DNA of 64,000 bases from Metallosphaera yellowstonensis MK1. GTDB lineage: Archaea; Thermoproteota; Thermoprotei_A; Sulfolobales; Sulfolobaceae. The position numbers were made by a program, and so were the translations under genes. Of this stretch, positions 55,546 through 64,000 are shown in pieces (position 1 is the stretch's first letter; each line of letters starts with the position of its first letter). The notes beneath the pieces are model-generated. The model worked only from the letters and a program-made list of their open reading frames with translations, had not been told where the DNA came from and ran no database searches. The stretch is from NCBI RefSeq assembly GCF_000243315.1, contig NZ_JH597770.1:292740-356739 (forward strand), written 5' to 3'.

Positions 55546-56866
55546 GATAGGAGGGTCCATACAAAAGGATGAAAAGGACTTCGACCTAATAGCGGAGAGG
55601 GTAAGATTATACTCTACCTCCCCTGAAAAGACCGTTGTAGTAACTTCAGCCATAAAGGGAGTAACAAACGAACTGATAAGGGCAACGGAGAACAGAGACA
55701 AGGCAGTAGACATAGTAGGAGAAATATACGATAGACACGTGAAGTTACTCTCCAAGACCGTAGACATCAAGGAATTCGAGAGCGCTTTCAGGGACCTTTC
55801 TAAGCTGGCAGATGAACTCTTCAGGATAGCCTGGTCTATAAGGGTCCTTGATGAGATGTCGCCCAGGGTCAGGGATTACATACTCTCCTTCGGGGAGAGG
55901 ATGTCAAGCGTCCTCATGGGAGCTGTTCTCAAAAGCAGAGGTCTCGATGCTGTCAGTTACCCTGAACCTACCTTAATTACAGATGACATGTTCGGTGAGG
56001 CTAAGGTAATTGAGAACCTTTCATCTGAGGGGTCTAAGAAACTCCTGAGCATGAATAGCAGGATAGTTGTGGTACCAGGGTTCATAGGAAAAACTAAAGA
56101 CGAGAGATACACGACTGTAGGGAGAGGAGGCAGTGACTACACTGCGACTCTCTTGGGCAAACTGCTCGGAATTAGACAAGTTAGGTTGATTACCGAAGTA
56201 CCTGGGATAATGACTGCAGACCCCAGAAAGTTTGAGGGAGCGAAAACTATTCCCAGGCTCTCCTTGGAAGAGGCAATGGAACTGGCTCAAATGGGTGCAA
56301 AGAGGCTTCACCCAAGGACCTTTGAACCCATGTTAGATAGTGATATAGAAGTCTACATTGAGGGACTCTATGACACTGGACATACTTTGGTTAAAGGTAC
56401 CTGCAACGAAGAGGACGACCTCAAGGGCATAGCTACCCTGGAGAACCTGAAGATGATCTCTGTTGAGAGCAGTAAGATAGTGGGTAAGGTCGGGTCAGCC
56501 GCCACAGTGATGGAAGAGGTGAGAAATGCTGGAGTTAACATTGTATCTCTGTCTCAGCCCGCCTCAGAGACCACAATTCACATAGTAGTCGACTCCGATA
56601 ACTCCAGTAAGCTGATACCTAGACTCCAGTCAATAAGAGACATAGATACTGTAGAAGTTCAGGATGTAAGCTCAGTTAGTGTAGTAGGATGCGGATTGAG
56701 GAGGAAGGAAACCTTCATGAAGGTTCTAAAGCACGCTTCCTCTTTCGAGATCATGGCTATATCCCGCGGACTGAGGAACGTTAGTGCCACCTTCGTGGTG
56801 AGGAAGGATGAAGGTTTTAACCTGGCAAAGGAGTTACACGGGGTGATAGTGGGATGGACAAGCTGA
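55532..56866 (+). CDS. Aspartate kinase
   Basis: The 444-residue enzyme begins with [40 protein letters not shown] and [20 protein letters not shown] are further family motifs. Two C-terminal ACT domains (residues ~300-440, with [20 protein letters not shown]) suggest feedback control by lysine or threonine. It overlaps thrC by 14 bases and asd by 13. Confidence 0.94.
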   Translation: MPIVKIGGSIQKDEKDFDLIAERVRLYSTSPEKTVVVTSAIKGVTNELIRATENRDKAVDIVGEIYDRHVKLLSKTVDIKEFESAFRDLSKLADELFRIAWSIRVLDEMSPRVRDYILSFGERMSSVLMGAVLKSRGLDAVSYPEPTLITDDMFGEAKVIENLSSEGSKKLLSMNSRIVVVPGFIGKTKDERYTTVGRGGSDYTATLLGKLLGIRQVRLITEVPGIMTADPRKFEGAKTIPRLSLEEAMELAQMGAKRLHPRTFEPMLDSDIEVYIEGLYDTGHTLVKGTCNEEDDLKGIATLENLKMISVESSKIVGKVGSAATVMEEVRNAGVNIVSLSQPASETTIHIVVDSDNSSKLIPRLQSIRDIDTVEVQDVSSVSVVGCGLRRKETFMKVLKHASSFEIMAISRGLRNVSATFVVRKDEGFNLAKELHGVIVGWTS

Positions 56867-57900
56867 GGGTATCCCTCCTGGGCTCAACCGGAATGGTAGG
56901 CCAAAAGATGGTGAGACTCCTCTCGTCTCACCCTTTCATAGAGCTGGCCAAAGTGAGTGCCTCTCCAAACAAGGTAGGGAAGAAATACAAAGAAGCAGTT
57001 AAGTGGATAGAGGAGGGAGAGATCCCGGAAGCTGCTCAAGACCTCACGGTCGTGTCGACAAGCCCTGAGGATCACAGGGATGTGGATGTTGTTCTCTCTG
57101 CCCTCCCTAACGAGCTAGCTGAGGATGTGGAACTGAAATTGGTGAGAGAAGGGATAACTGTGGTCTCCAACTCCAGTCCATTTAGGATGGACCCTGAGAT
57201 CCCTCTAATAAACCCGGAGATTAACTGGGAGCATCTGAGGCTACTGGAGACCCAAAGACAGAAGAGAGGGTGGAAGGGATTAATGGTGAAGAATCCCAAC
57301 TGCACTGCAGCGATCCTGAGCATGCCTCTTAAGCCTCTCCTAAAATACGGACTGAATAAGTTAGTTATAACTACTCTTCAAGCGGTGAGTGGTGCGGGCT
57401 ATAACGGTCTTCCCTTCATGTCCATAGGTAACAATGTAATACCATATATTAAGGGTGAGGAGGATAAGATACCCAAGGAGTCAGGGAAAATGTTGGGAGA
57501 ACTTCAAGGAGATAAGATAGCTTACGTTAAACTGGACGCTGTGGTCACCGCAACCAGAGTGCCTGTGAAGGTAGGCCACATGGGTGTAGTGACTGCGTTG
57601 TTTAACTCCCCGGTTAATGCAGAAGAGGTCAGAAAGGAATTAATGAACTTCGGGGCATTTCCACAGGATCGAAACCTCCCCACAGCCCCCAAGCATCCAA
57701 TTAGAGTCCTTGAAGGCGAGGATAGACCTCAACCTGAGATTGACGTTAAGGCCGAGGGAGGAATGGCGGTAAGTGTCGGGCGTATAAGACAGGAGGGTGA
57801 CTCCATAAGATTCGTAGTCTTAGGGGATAACCTAGTAAGGGGGGCAGCTGGTATAACCATACTCACCCTCGAGGTAATGAGAGAGCTAGGTTACATATGA
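56854..57900 (+). CDS. asd: Aspartate-semialdehyde dehydrogenase
   Basis: The 348-residue enzyme has the NADP motif [20 protein letters not shown] and the catalytic Cys in [16 protein letters not shown] (~C148). [17 protein letters not shown] holds the substrate-binding Arg and His. The archaeal type resembles malonyl-CoA reductase of this order, so that function is an alternative, but the operon with ask and thrC favours Asd. It overlaps the next gene by 4 bases. Confidence 0.9.
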   Translation: MDKLRVSLLGSTGMVGQKMVRLLSSHPFIELAKVSASPNKVGKKYKEAVKWIEEGEIPEAAQDLTVVSTSPEDHRDVDVVLSALPNELAEDVELKLVREGITVVSNSSPFRMDPEIPLINPEINWEHLRLLETQRQKRGWKGLMVKNPNCTAAILSMPLKPLLKYGLNKLVITTLQAVSGAGYNGLPFMSIGNNVIPYIKGEEDKIPKESGKMLGELQGDKIAYVKLDAVVTATRVPVKVGHMGVVTALFNSPVNAEEVRKELMNFGAFPQDRNLPTAPKHPIRVLEGEDRPQPEIDVKAEGGMAVSVGRIRQEGDSIRFVVLGDNLVRGAAGITILTLEVMRELGYI

Positions 57901-58544
57901 AGTTAGACCTTCACGTACACTCCTTTTTCAGTGATGGAAGGGAGAGCCCTAAAGTCCTCGTGGAATATGCACGGAAGTTAGATGTTATCATAGCCCTGAC
58001 GGATCACGACACTAGTAAGGGAGTTAAGTGTGTGGAGGGCAGAGTGATTCCAGGACAGGAGGTGACTACACGAGAAGGGCACGTAGTTATCCTGTGTGAT
58101 TTTCCTCCAGATCCTCCAACCCAACTGGAATCGCTAACGGATTACAGTAGGGAAAACTCGTGTGTGATTTTCCCTTCTCATCCCTTCGACACATTTAGAA
58201 AGGGAATTGGCAGATCGGTTTTTGAGTATAAGTTTGATGCGGTGGAGATCTTTAACTCAAAGGCACCAGGGTGGGCAAACAAGAGAGCCCTTGAGGCGTC
58301 GCTTAAGCTGAACCTACCTGGATTGGCCAACAGTGACGCCCACGTTAAGGAGGCTTTGGGTTCAGCCTATAATCTAATTGAGATAAACGAGGTGAAACCC
58401 TCCATGATCCTTGAGGAAATTAGGAAGGGTAGAGTCAAGCCAGTTGAGGTAGGACTGAAGGCAAATGCTAAGTTAAAGATTATAGAGTGGTCAATTATAA
58501 GGAGACTGGGCCTTGAGAAGAATACCGGCGGAGCTCTGCGTTAG
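57897..58544 (+). CDS. PHP-domain phosphoesterase
   Basis: The 215-residue protein has metal-binding motifs of the PHP family: [35 protein letters not shown] and FPSHPFDT, with [13 protein letters not shown] near the end. It could act on phosphates or nucleic acid, as in polymerase-linked PHP domains. It overlaps asd by 4 bases and nreA by 32, so it may serve repair with NreA. Confidence 0.85.
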   Translation: MKLDLHVHSFFSDGRESPKVLVEYARKLDVIIALTDHDTSKGVKCVEGRVIPGQEVTTREGHVVILCDFPPDPPTQLESLTDYSRENSCVIFPSHPFDTFRKGIGRSVFEYKFDAVEIFNSKAPGWANKRALEASLKLNLPGLANSDAHVKEALGSAYNLIEINEVKPSMILEEIRKGRVKPVEVGLKANAKLKIIEWSIIRRLGLEKNTGGALR

Positions 58545-59742
58545 GTGTAAAGGGGCGAAATTCCTCTGCGGTCTAACTAGCTGTCCGATCTTGGAAAGAT
58601 TTAGAGCTGTAACCAATGCCGCTTCAAAAGTAAGGTTAGATGTGGGATTGCTTCAGGGCTCCACCCCACCTAGTGTCATTGTAGGAGAGAAAGGTTACCC
58701 TAAGGTGTCTCTCTCCTTTAACGTTGCCCCAGAGGTTGTAGGGGAACAGGCAAGACTATATGAAGATCCGGCGGGATGGTGGGGAAGGGCTTCCCTTCAC
58801 GATATCATCAACTACAGGTCATCACTGGTATCTAACTTCTCTATGTATAGAATAAATGATGTCTGGAAGCTTTACGAAAGGGAGATATCACTTGCTACGA
58901 TCTCAGAGAGACCTGTGTTATCGGAGAGTAAAGTTACGGGCAAACTTGAGACTAAGCTTAAGTTTGACGGAATAGTCATGCCCAGGGGTCCTACAATTAA
59001 AGCTGATGATATAAGGGTAACTGAGAATCCCAAGGTACCTAAGATCCTCGATAGGTTAATCAATGACGATGTGAAGGCTAATGATGCAGTGTTGACCCTT
59101 TACAGAGGGGGAGAGGATGTATATAGGGTCGTGAGTGCGCTCTCCACAGGACTGCTGGGAACTCTGAAGAACAGAAAACTAGTTCCTACCAGGTGGGCAA
59201 TAACTGCGGTAGACAGCATAGTAGGTGACTCACTTCTGAAGGAGGTCAGGGACTTACCTTGGGTCTCAGAGACGTCAGTTTTCTTTCAGGGTTACTTGGG
59301 TAATTACTTCCACATAATAATCTATCCGTCCTCGTTTTTCTCCACGTGGGTTGAGATCTGGTATCCCACTTCACTCTGGGCTGGGGAGCTCACGATCACA
59401 GACCTGAGCGAGGACTACTGGGGTAAATACGGCACGCTTGATGGAGGCTACATGGCTGCTAGGCTCGCTGCCCTTGAGTACTTGACCAAGATTCGAAGGT
59501 CGGCTGGAGTAATGATAATAAGAGAAGTAACAGGCGAGTACTTTGCTCCCGTAGGAAATTGGCACATAAGAGAGACCGTGAGGAGAGCGTTCAACAATAG
59601 ACTTGGTAGCTTTCAAGGATTAGGAGAGGCGCTCGACTTAGTCCAAGGGAGGCTAAAAGATGGAAGGGTTAAACTAAGGGAGATAAGGGCTATCAAGAGA
59701 GTATTAAATCAGACGAGGATTGACTCCTTTTTCGACTCTTAA
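58513..59742 (+). CDS. nreA: NreA, archaeal DNA repair protein
   Basis: The 409-residue protein of the Nre family (DUF650/DUF651) has the N-terminal zinc-binding stretch [20 protein letters not shown] and the core [20 protein letters not shown]. The C-terminus QTRIDSFF is a PCNA-interacting PIP box. Nre proteins act in repair of DNA damage in archaea. It is the fifth gene of the thrC-to-nreA operon and overlaps argF tail to tail by 4 bases. Confidence 0.92.
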   Translation: MRRIPAELCVRCKGAKFLCGLTSCPILERFRAVTNAASKVRLDVGLLQGSTPPSVIVGEKGYPKVSLSFNVAPEVVGEQARLYEDPAGWWGRASLHDIINYRSSLVSNFSMYRINDVWKLYEREISLATISERPVLSESKVTGKLETKLKFDGIVMPRGPTIKADDIRVTENPKVPKILDRLINDDVKANDAVLTLYRGGEDVYRVVSALSTGLLGTLKNRKLVPTRWAITAVDSIVGDSLLKEVRDLPWVSETSVFFQGYLGNYFHIIIYPSSFFSTWVEIWYPTSLWAGELTITDLSEDYWGKYGTLDGGYMAARLAALEYLTKIRRSAGVMIIREVTGEYFAPVGNWHIRETVRRAFNNRLGSFQGLGEALDLVQGRLKDGRVKLREIRAIKRVLNQTRIDSFFDS

Positions 59743-60662
59743 AAGAGGAGGGAGAACACCGACATGGCAGTGTAGAGCCTATTCTCAGCTTGATCCCAGA
59801 CTCTGCTCCTCTTCCCGTCTATCACAGACTGTTCTACTTCCTCTCCCCTCACCGCTGGGAGACAATGCATGAATATTGAGTCCTCGGAGGTGTAACGCAT
59901 GAGGTCCTCGGTAACTCTGTAATTAGAAAGTAGCTCTCTTCTCCTCTGGGCTTCAGCCTCTTGACCCATACTCACCCACACGTCTGTATATACCACCGAG
60001 ACACCCCTGACGGCCTGATACGGATCCTCGAAGAACTCTATTATTGCACCTGTCTTATCTGCCTCATCCTCTATTCTCCTCATTACGTCTTGTCTAGGCC
60101 TCAGTTCCTTGGGGGAGGCTATCCTCAGCTCCAAGCCCATCTTAGCCGTAAAGGCCATTAGACTAACTAAAACGTTGTCGCCTCCATCCCCCACAAAGGC
60201 CATAGGTCTCTTGAGGGTACCGAATGTCTCCCTTATGGTCATGAAGTCCGTTAGGGCCTGAAGAGGATGAGAGAGGTCGCTCAATAGATTCACCACAGGT
60301 CTTCCTGAATATTGGGCGAGCTTTACCAAACTCTCGTGTCTCAGCACACGGGCCCCAATGCCGTGGACCATCCTCCCCAAGACCCTCGCCGTGTCCTCTA
60401 TTGGCTCTCCTCTAGAGAGCTGGATATCGTTCTTAGTGAGTACCACTGTAGTACCCCCCAGCATCGTCACTGCCAACTCGGAGCTCACCCTCGTCCTGGT
60501 GCTAGGTTTCTCAAAGAGGAGGGCGATCCTCTTGCCATCCAGGGACTTAGGAATGGAATTTATGAGAACCCTCTCCTTCATCGAGAAGGAGACGTCGAGC
60601 ATCTTCTGAATCTCCCAAGAGTCGAAGTCTAGAAGGCAGAGTAGACTTTTACCTTTTAACAT
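59739..60662 (-). CDS. argF: Ornithine carbamoyltransferase
   Basis: The 307-residue enzyme has the carbamoyl-phosphate site [20 protein letters not shown], the motif [17 protein letters not shown] and [18 protein letters not shown], typical of ornithine (not aspartate) transcarbamoylases. It makes citrulline for arginine synthesis. It is divergent from the wHTH gene at 60695, with a 32-base shared promoter region. Confidence 0.94.
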   Translation of the reverse strand: MLKGKSLLCLLDFDSWEIQKMLDVSFSMKERVLINSIPKSLDGKRIALLFEKPSTRTRVSSELAVTMLGGTTVVLTKNDIQLSRGEPIEDTARVLGRMVHGIGARVLRHESLVKLAQYSGRPVVNLLSDLSHPLQALTDFMTIRETFGTLKRPMAFVGDGGDNVLVSLMAFTAKMGLELRIASPKELRPRQDVMRRIEDEADKTGAIIEFFEDPYQAVRGVSVVYTDVWVSMGQEAEAQRRRELLSNYRVTEDLMRYTSEDSIFMHCLPAVRGEEVEQSVIDGKRSRVWDQAENRLYTAMSVFSLLF

Positions 60663-60694
60663 CGTTTTTAAGTGAATGGTACAGAATTAAAAGT

Positions 60695-61318
60695 ATGAGC
60701 GGGATCTCGGCCCTTGAGGAGACGACCAGGCCAAAACAGGGAAATAGGCCTAGTTACGATGAGGCTCACGTTGTCTGGGCGCTGAATCTAATAGGCTCTG
60801 AACCGCCTTTGGGTAGACTCTCGCTTATGAAAAGGTTAGGACTAGGGGAGGCTTCCGTGAAAACAATGCTCAAAAGGTTAAGGGAGTCGGGTCTGATCAA
60901 AGTGGATCGTGTCGGTGGGGCCGAGCTCACTGATAAGGGGAAGTCCATCGTCGAGGAGTGGAAGAGGGACGTAACGATATCCACTTCAACCATCAACTCT
61001 CTCGGGTGGGACGGAGTCAAGGTAGTCATAAGGAAAGGAGAGCGTTTGGTAACTAGGCTAGGGGTGATAAACCTAAGAGACTCCATAATCAGGCTGGGAG
61101 CAGAAGCGGTACTGATTGTGGTTAAGACTCAGACTGGAGTGGAGATACCTCCCAAGACCGAGGAGTTCACCATAAGGTCTCTCCTGGACGAAGTGAAGAG
61201 GGATACAGAGTATGTTTCCCCTGGGGACTTAATCGTCTATTTGATTCCAAAGGACTTACACTTGGCATATAAGGTGGGGCTGTATCTCCTGAGCCATGAG
61301 GATAGGACTGATAATTAA
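60695..61318 (+). CDS. Winged-helix protein (DUF4443-like)
   Basis: The 207-residue protein has an N-terminal winged helix (residues ~25-95, LSLMKRLGLGEASVKTMLKR, then GLIKVDRVGGAELTDKGKSI). An alpha/beta domain follows (VVIRKGERLVTRLGVINLRD, AEAVLIVVKTQTGVEIP) that may bind a ligand. It lies opposite argF and overlaps the NAD-kinase-like gene by 23 bases. A regulator of either neighbour is possible. Confidence 0.75.
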   Translation: MSGISALEETTRPKQGNRPSYDEAHVVWALNLIGSEPPLGRLSLMKRLGLGEASVKTMLKRLRESGLIKVDRVGGAELTDKGKSIVEEWKRDVTISTSTINSLGWDGVKVVIRKGERLVTRLGVINLRDSIIRLGAEAVLIVVKTQTGVEIPPKTEEFTIRSLLDEVKRDTEYVSPGDLIVYLIPKDLHLAYKVGLYLLSHEDRTDN

Positions 61319-62369
61319 CCCGTTTGCTGGGGCTGGAGGAAGAATAGGACATAAGGGTAGTGATGACCTGAGAATTGAGAATCCAGAGCTCCGCGCTAGA
61401 GTGAGCAGGTTCCTCTCTACTGCCCCAGAAGGGCTTTACCTAGTTCCCAGAGGGAAAATGGGAGAGTATTTTGTGGTCAACTCAGGAAAGGAATATCGCC
61501 TACTGAGATCTGGGAGGGACGACTCCACGAGAGAGGACACCATAAGGGCGGTGAGGGAGCTGAGATCAACAGGGGTAGATATAATAGTTTTCGCAGGAGG
61601 AGACGGTACAGCTAGGGATGTGGCTGAAGCGTTGGAGAGTAGCGAGATACCTATCCTAGGAGTCCCAACAGGAGTGAAGATGCACAGTGGAGTTTTTGCC
61701 TCTACTCCTGAGGCAGCTGGGATTCTCCTGAAGTATTTTGAGCAGGGTAGAACTGAAATCACGAGGGGAGAGATATTGGACATCGATGAAGACGCATATA
61801 GGAGAGGTGAATATATTGTTAGGCTATATTATATTGTAAATACAATAAAATTCCAAAATCTCTTAGTCAGTGGTAAGGAGGAGTACAGTTTCCAGGAGGA
61901 TCTAAACGAGATTGCCCAGTATTTTCTCGACGAGTTCCTCAAAGAGGACGTATATTACGTTCTGGGGCCTGGGGCCACGGTTAAGTCCATTGAGAAGATG
62001 TTAGGTTACTATCCCAACTTTTTGAGTACAGATCTGTTTCTAGGGAGAAAGCCTATAAAATTTAATGTAAATTACCAAGACCTTTTGAGATTAACCGGGG
62101 AGTTAAACCCCGTGAAACTTGTGCTCACCCCGATAGGAGGTCAAGGCTTCGTGATAGGCAGAGGGAACCAGGAGATAGGGCCCGGAGTCCTGACGAGGGT
62201 TTCTAGAGACGATATAGTGATTCTGTCATCTCGCATTAAGCTGTCCAAGATAGAGTGCCTCAGGTTTGATACTGGTTCTCCAGACCTAGACAGGAAATAT
62301 GAGGGAGTGTATAAGGTGATTGTAGGATATGATCAGTTCATGGCCGTCAGAACGTGTAGTATCACTTAG
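61296..62369 (+). CDS. ATP-NAD kinase family protein (NAD kinase/AcoX-like)
   Basis: The 357-residue protein has the family start MRIGLIINPFAGAGGRIGHK, the GGDGT motif in IIVFAGGDGTARDVAEALES and ILGVPTGVKMHSGVFASTPE. The long C-terminal domain fits the archaeal AcoX-like branch of NAD kinases. Whether it phosphorylates NAD is unproven. It starts within the end of the winged-helix gene. Confidence 0.82.
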   Translation: MRIGLIINPFAGAGGRIGHKGSDDLRIENPELRARVSRFLSTAPEGLYLVPRGKMGEYFVVNSGKEYRLLRSGRDDSTREDTIRAVRELRSTGVDIIVFAGGDGTARDVAEALESSEIPILGVPTGVKMHSGVFASTPEAAGILLKYFEQGRTEITRGEILDIDEDAYRRGEYIVRLYYIVNTIKFQNLLVSGKEEYSFQEDLNEIAQYFLDEFLKEDVYYVLGPGATVKSIEKMLGYYPNFLSTDLFLGRKPIKFNVNYQDLLRLTGELNPVKLVLTPIGGQGFVIGRGNQEIGPGVLTRVSRDDIVILSSRIKLSKIECLRFDTGSPDLDRKYEGVYKVIVGYDQFMAVRTCSIT

Positions 62370-62443
62370 CCAAAAATTCATGATATTACTCACGGGACAA
62401 TTTCACTATATCATTAAATAAAGAAAGACTACAAAGGATTTCC

Positions 62444-63166
62444 GTGAAAGACGAAGAGGCCCACATTGACCTTCAGGGACAGGAACGTGCCGAGTATAAG
62501 GGGTCTCCTAGGTCCAAATTAATGGAGGCCATCCTGGTACTCCTCCACGCAAGACCTTTGAGGACCTCGGAGATAGCCTCTAATCTAGGTTATGATACTA
62601 AATATGTGAGCAGTTATCTAAGTTACTGGAGAAAAAAGGGCCTCGTTTATCAAGAGGGGGGAAGGTGGTACTTGACCCCCCAAGGGGAGGGAACAGCGGT
62701 ATCGGTGTTAGAGTCGTTCTCCAACTCTAGGTTCAAGGAGATGCTGGTCATAGCAAAACAGATGCTCTCTGGAAATGTTAGAGACTCAATAAACCACAAA
62801 GATGAACAAAGGAGAAAAGACTCGGAGAAGGAAGTTTTGTCGTTTATTGAGTCAAAAACCAGATCTAACCTCAATAAATCACAAAAGAGGGATCCCACGG
62901 TTTGTCTAAACGAGATAACCGCAAAGTTAACTGAGGAAGAAAAAGAAATTCTTTTATTCTTATTAGAAAGATATAAACAATGGGGATCTACCTACGTCTA
63001 CTTAGATCAGCTTCAAGAGGAATACAAGGCAGATATGGGGTGGCTCTTCAAGGTCATCCGTTCCCTGCAGACCAAGCGGTTAATGTACCTCTACAACGAT
63101 CCTAAACTTGGCTTTAGGGTCGGCTTTTCTCAGAACCTAAAGAGACTTCTGGAGAAGTGTGAGTAG
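62444..63166 (+). CDS. Double winged-helix protein, possible origin-binding WhiP
   Basis: The 240-residue protein starts at GTG 62444. It has one winged helix at residues ~25-75 ([40 protein letters not shown]) and a second at ~165-235 ([40 protein letters not shown]), joined by a charged linker. This layout fits WhiP, the Cdt1-like initiator coded beside the third replication origin (oriC3) in Sulfolobus. I cannot confirm the match by alignment. Another two-winged-helix regulator is the alternative. Confidence 0.6.
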   Translation: MKDEEAHIDLQGQERAEYKGSPRSKLMEAILVLLHARPLRTSEIASNLGYDTKYVSSYLSYWRKKGLVYQEGGRWYLTPQGEGTAVSVLESFSNSRFKEMLVIAKQMLSGNVRDSINHKDEQRRKDSEKEVLSFIESKTRSNLNKSQKRDPTVCLNEITAKLTEEEKEILLFLLERYKQWGSTYVYLDQLQEEYKADMGWLFKVIRSLQTKRLMYLYNDPKLGFRVGFSQNLKRLLEKCE

Positions 63167-63399
63167 AGGCTTCAAGATCTAAAGGTCACGTGATCTAGTC
63201 GTTTCATGAAGGCGGGTTTGTGTTAATATTTCCTCTACAGGGTCTGCCTTCTTTTGTTTTAATGTGATTTGATTCAGGATAGTTTATACAAACCGAGAAT
63301 GTTTTCGTGACGTCATTTTGACAAAAAAGGGAGCTGAAGTAGTAGTAATGTATATAACTGATAGTTAGGGAAAGATGGTTAAACAAGAGGTGTAATAAT
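63167..63399. other. AT-rich gap beside the WhiP-like gene, candidate origin region
   Basis: The 233 bases have no gene. They contain short AT-rich patches (TTGTGTTAATATTTCC) and TATA-like elements (TTTATACAAA, TGTATATAACTG) that could be promoters. I see no clear ORB-type Orc1/Cdc6 site. The interest comes only from its place. Confidence 0.3.
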
Positions 63400-63729
63400 T
63401 TGTCATCACCAAACAAATCCATAAAGATGTCAGAGGAAGAGATCGATAAGGCTTTACAAAAGGCCGAAAAGGAGGCGGAGAAGAAGGATCACAAGAAGAT
63501 CTGGGTAGAAAAAATGGTGAAGAGTGCTAAAACCTATTACAAAGTTTGTCCGTACTTTGATAAGAAGACTTCAAAGTGCTTCCTGTCGCTCAATAATAAA
63601 TGTAATAGAGACGGAAAATACGAGAATTGTCCAGTATTTATGGACTTTCTGGACACTAAATATCAAGAGTTTACGTCCAAAAAGAAGATACTTCCATTGG
63701 ACTTTCTAGATCTGGCGCAGTCAGTGTGA
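63400..63729 (+). CDS. Small Cys-rich protein with charged N-terminus, unknown
   Basis: The 109-residue protein probably starts at TTG 63400; ATG 63427 is an alternative and would give 100 residues. After a charged helix (EEEIDKALQKAEKEAEKKDH) come CPYFDKKTSKCFLSLNNKC and CPVFMDFLDTKY, a four-Cys set that may bind zinc or a cluster. It is followed after 11 bases by the cut gene, so they form an operon. Confidence 0.6.
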   Translation: MSSPNKSIKMSEEEIDKALQKAEKEAEKKDHKKIWVEKMVKSAKTYYKVCPYFDKKTSKCFLSLNNKCNRDGKYENCPVFMDFLDTKYQEFTSKKKILPLDFLDLAQSV

Positions 63730-63740
63730 TAAGGTGAGGC

Positions 63741-64000
63741 GTGACCTTCAAAGTGGCCAGGAAGAAAAGAGAGGAAGAAGAGGAGGAATCGTCTGGAGAG
63801 GAGGCAGGAGCCAAGAAGAGTAAGAAGGAGAAATACGTAGATCCGGAAAAACTCCTAGAAGAGTACTTGGAAGAAGTAAAGCTTGGCCTTAACTTATCCT
63901 ATCTCAACCTCGATAGGGACGTCTTCAGGGATATAATAAAGGAGCCCTTCATTGCTGCGGTGGGTCAGGTTAAGACAAAGCCTAAGGTGAGAACCATAGT
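63741..64000 (+). CDS. Partial gene at the window end, unknown
   Basis: A frame opens at GTG 63741, with AAGGTGAGG just before it, and stays open for 86 codons to the window edge. The N-terminus is very charged (KVARKKREEEEEESSGEEAG, then KKSKKEKYVDPEKLLEEYLE), with a folded domain starting around KLGLNLSYLNLDRDVFRDII. The product cannot be named from this part. Confidence 0.55.
   Translation, partial: MTFKVARKKREEEEEESSGEEAGAKKSKKEKYVDPEKLLEEYLEEVKLGLNLSYLNLDRDVFRDIIKEPFIAAVGQVKTKPKVRTI

Noticed and set aside
1-64000. CRISPR array, cas genes or a dedicated defence island
   Set aside because: No regularly spaced direct repeats and no recognisable cas or toxin-antitoxin genes apart from small RHH proteins.

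Overview
The window comes from a crenarchaeon of the order Sulfolobales. It has a complete cdvA-cdvB-cdvC (ESCRT) division cluster plus a separate CdvB paralogue, a crenarchaeal-type trp operon with a TrpB2-type beta subunit, the archaeal RNA polymerase subunit Rpo6/K, tRNA genes with short anticodon-loop introns, an archaeal inositol-1-phosphate synthase, NreA with a PCNA-binding tail, and an integrated fusellovirus (SSV). The genus is not certain. The moderate base composition would suit a Metallosphaera-like lineage better than the AT-rich Saccharolobus/Sulfolobus, but this is only an inference.

Region 1 (about 1-13205) is an SSV-type spindle-shaped provirus of the VP4 (C792-like) type. 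It ends on the right at an attachment site made of the 3' half of a tRNA gene, probably tRNA-Gln(UUG). Leftward early genes (F112-like winged helix, D212-like nuclease, E54-like, integrase) and rightward genes are separated by a regulatory locus. That locus holds an F55-like ribbon-helix-helix repressor gene, many GAGAGATAG-type repeats and a perfect 16-bp inverted repeat. The rightward side carries small regulators (RHH, D63-like, C2H2 zinc finger), membrane proteins, a secreted protein resembling glutamic (eqolisin/G1) peptidases, VP4, B78/C166/B115-like genes, capsid proteins VP1 and VP3, A82-, B277- and A153-like genes and the B251-like ATPase. No VP2 gene is present. The left end is odd: the integrase reading frame runs through the att site into a second C-terminal segment (with two 1-base indels), as in circular or tandem viral DNA, not as at a normal host junction.

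Region 2 (13206-15777) is host DNA with tRNA-Thr and tRNA-Met, both with introns. It also has a tiny RHH gene overlapping the tRNA-Thr, a candidate structured RNA, and a GC-rich, badly decayed DDE transposase.

Region 3 (15778-37369) carries sufCBD, a PhoU-like regulator, a PAC2 protein, the glycine cleavage system (gcvH-gcvT divergent from gcvPA-gcvPB), signal peptidase, enolase, cdvABC, rpoK, a serine biosynthesis pair, an 8-oxoguanine glycosylase and a group of small unknown genes. Region 4 (37481-51743) has valS, the eight-gene trp operon with an aminotransferase at its end, acylphosphatase, inositol-1-phosphate synthase, a possible IS200/IS605-like remnant and phosphoenolpyruvate synthase. 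Region 5 (51836-64000) has a CdvB paralogue, a UbiD-family decarboxylase and an overlapping thrC-ask-asd-PHP-nreA operon. It ends with argF, an NAD-kinase-like gene, a two-winged-helix protein that may be the origin-binding factor WhiP, and a gene cut by the window end.

The strongest leads are the eqolisin-like viral protein, the promoter motif placed exactly 31 nt before three viral genes, the F55-like operator locus, and the anomalous left provirus junction.
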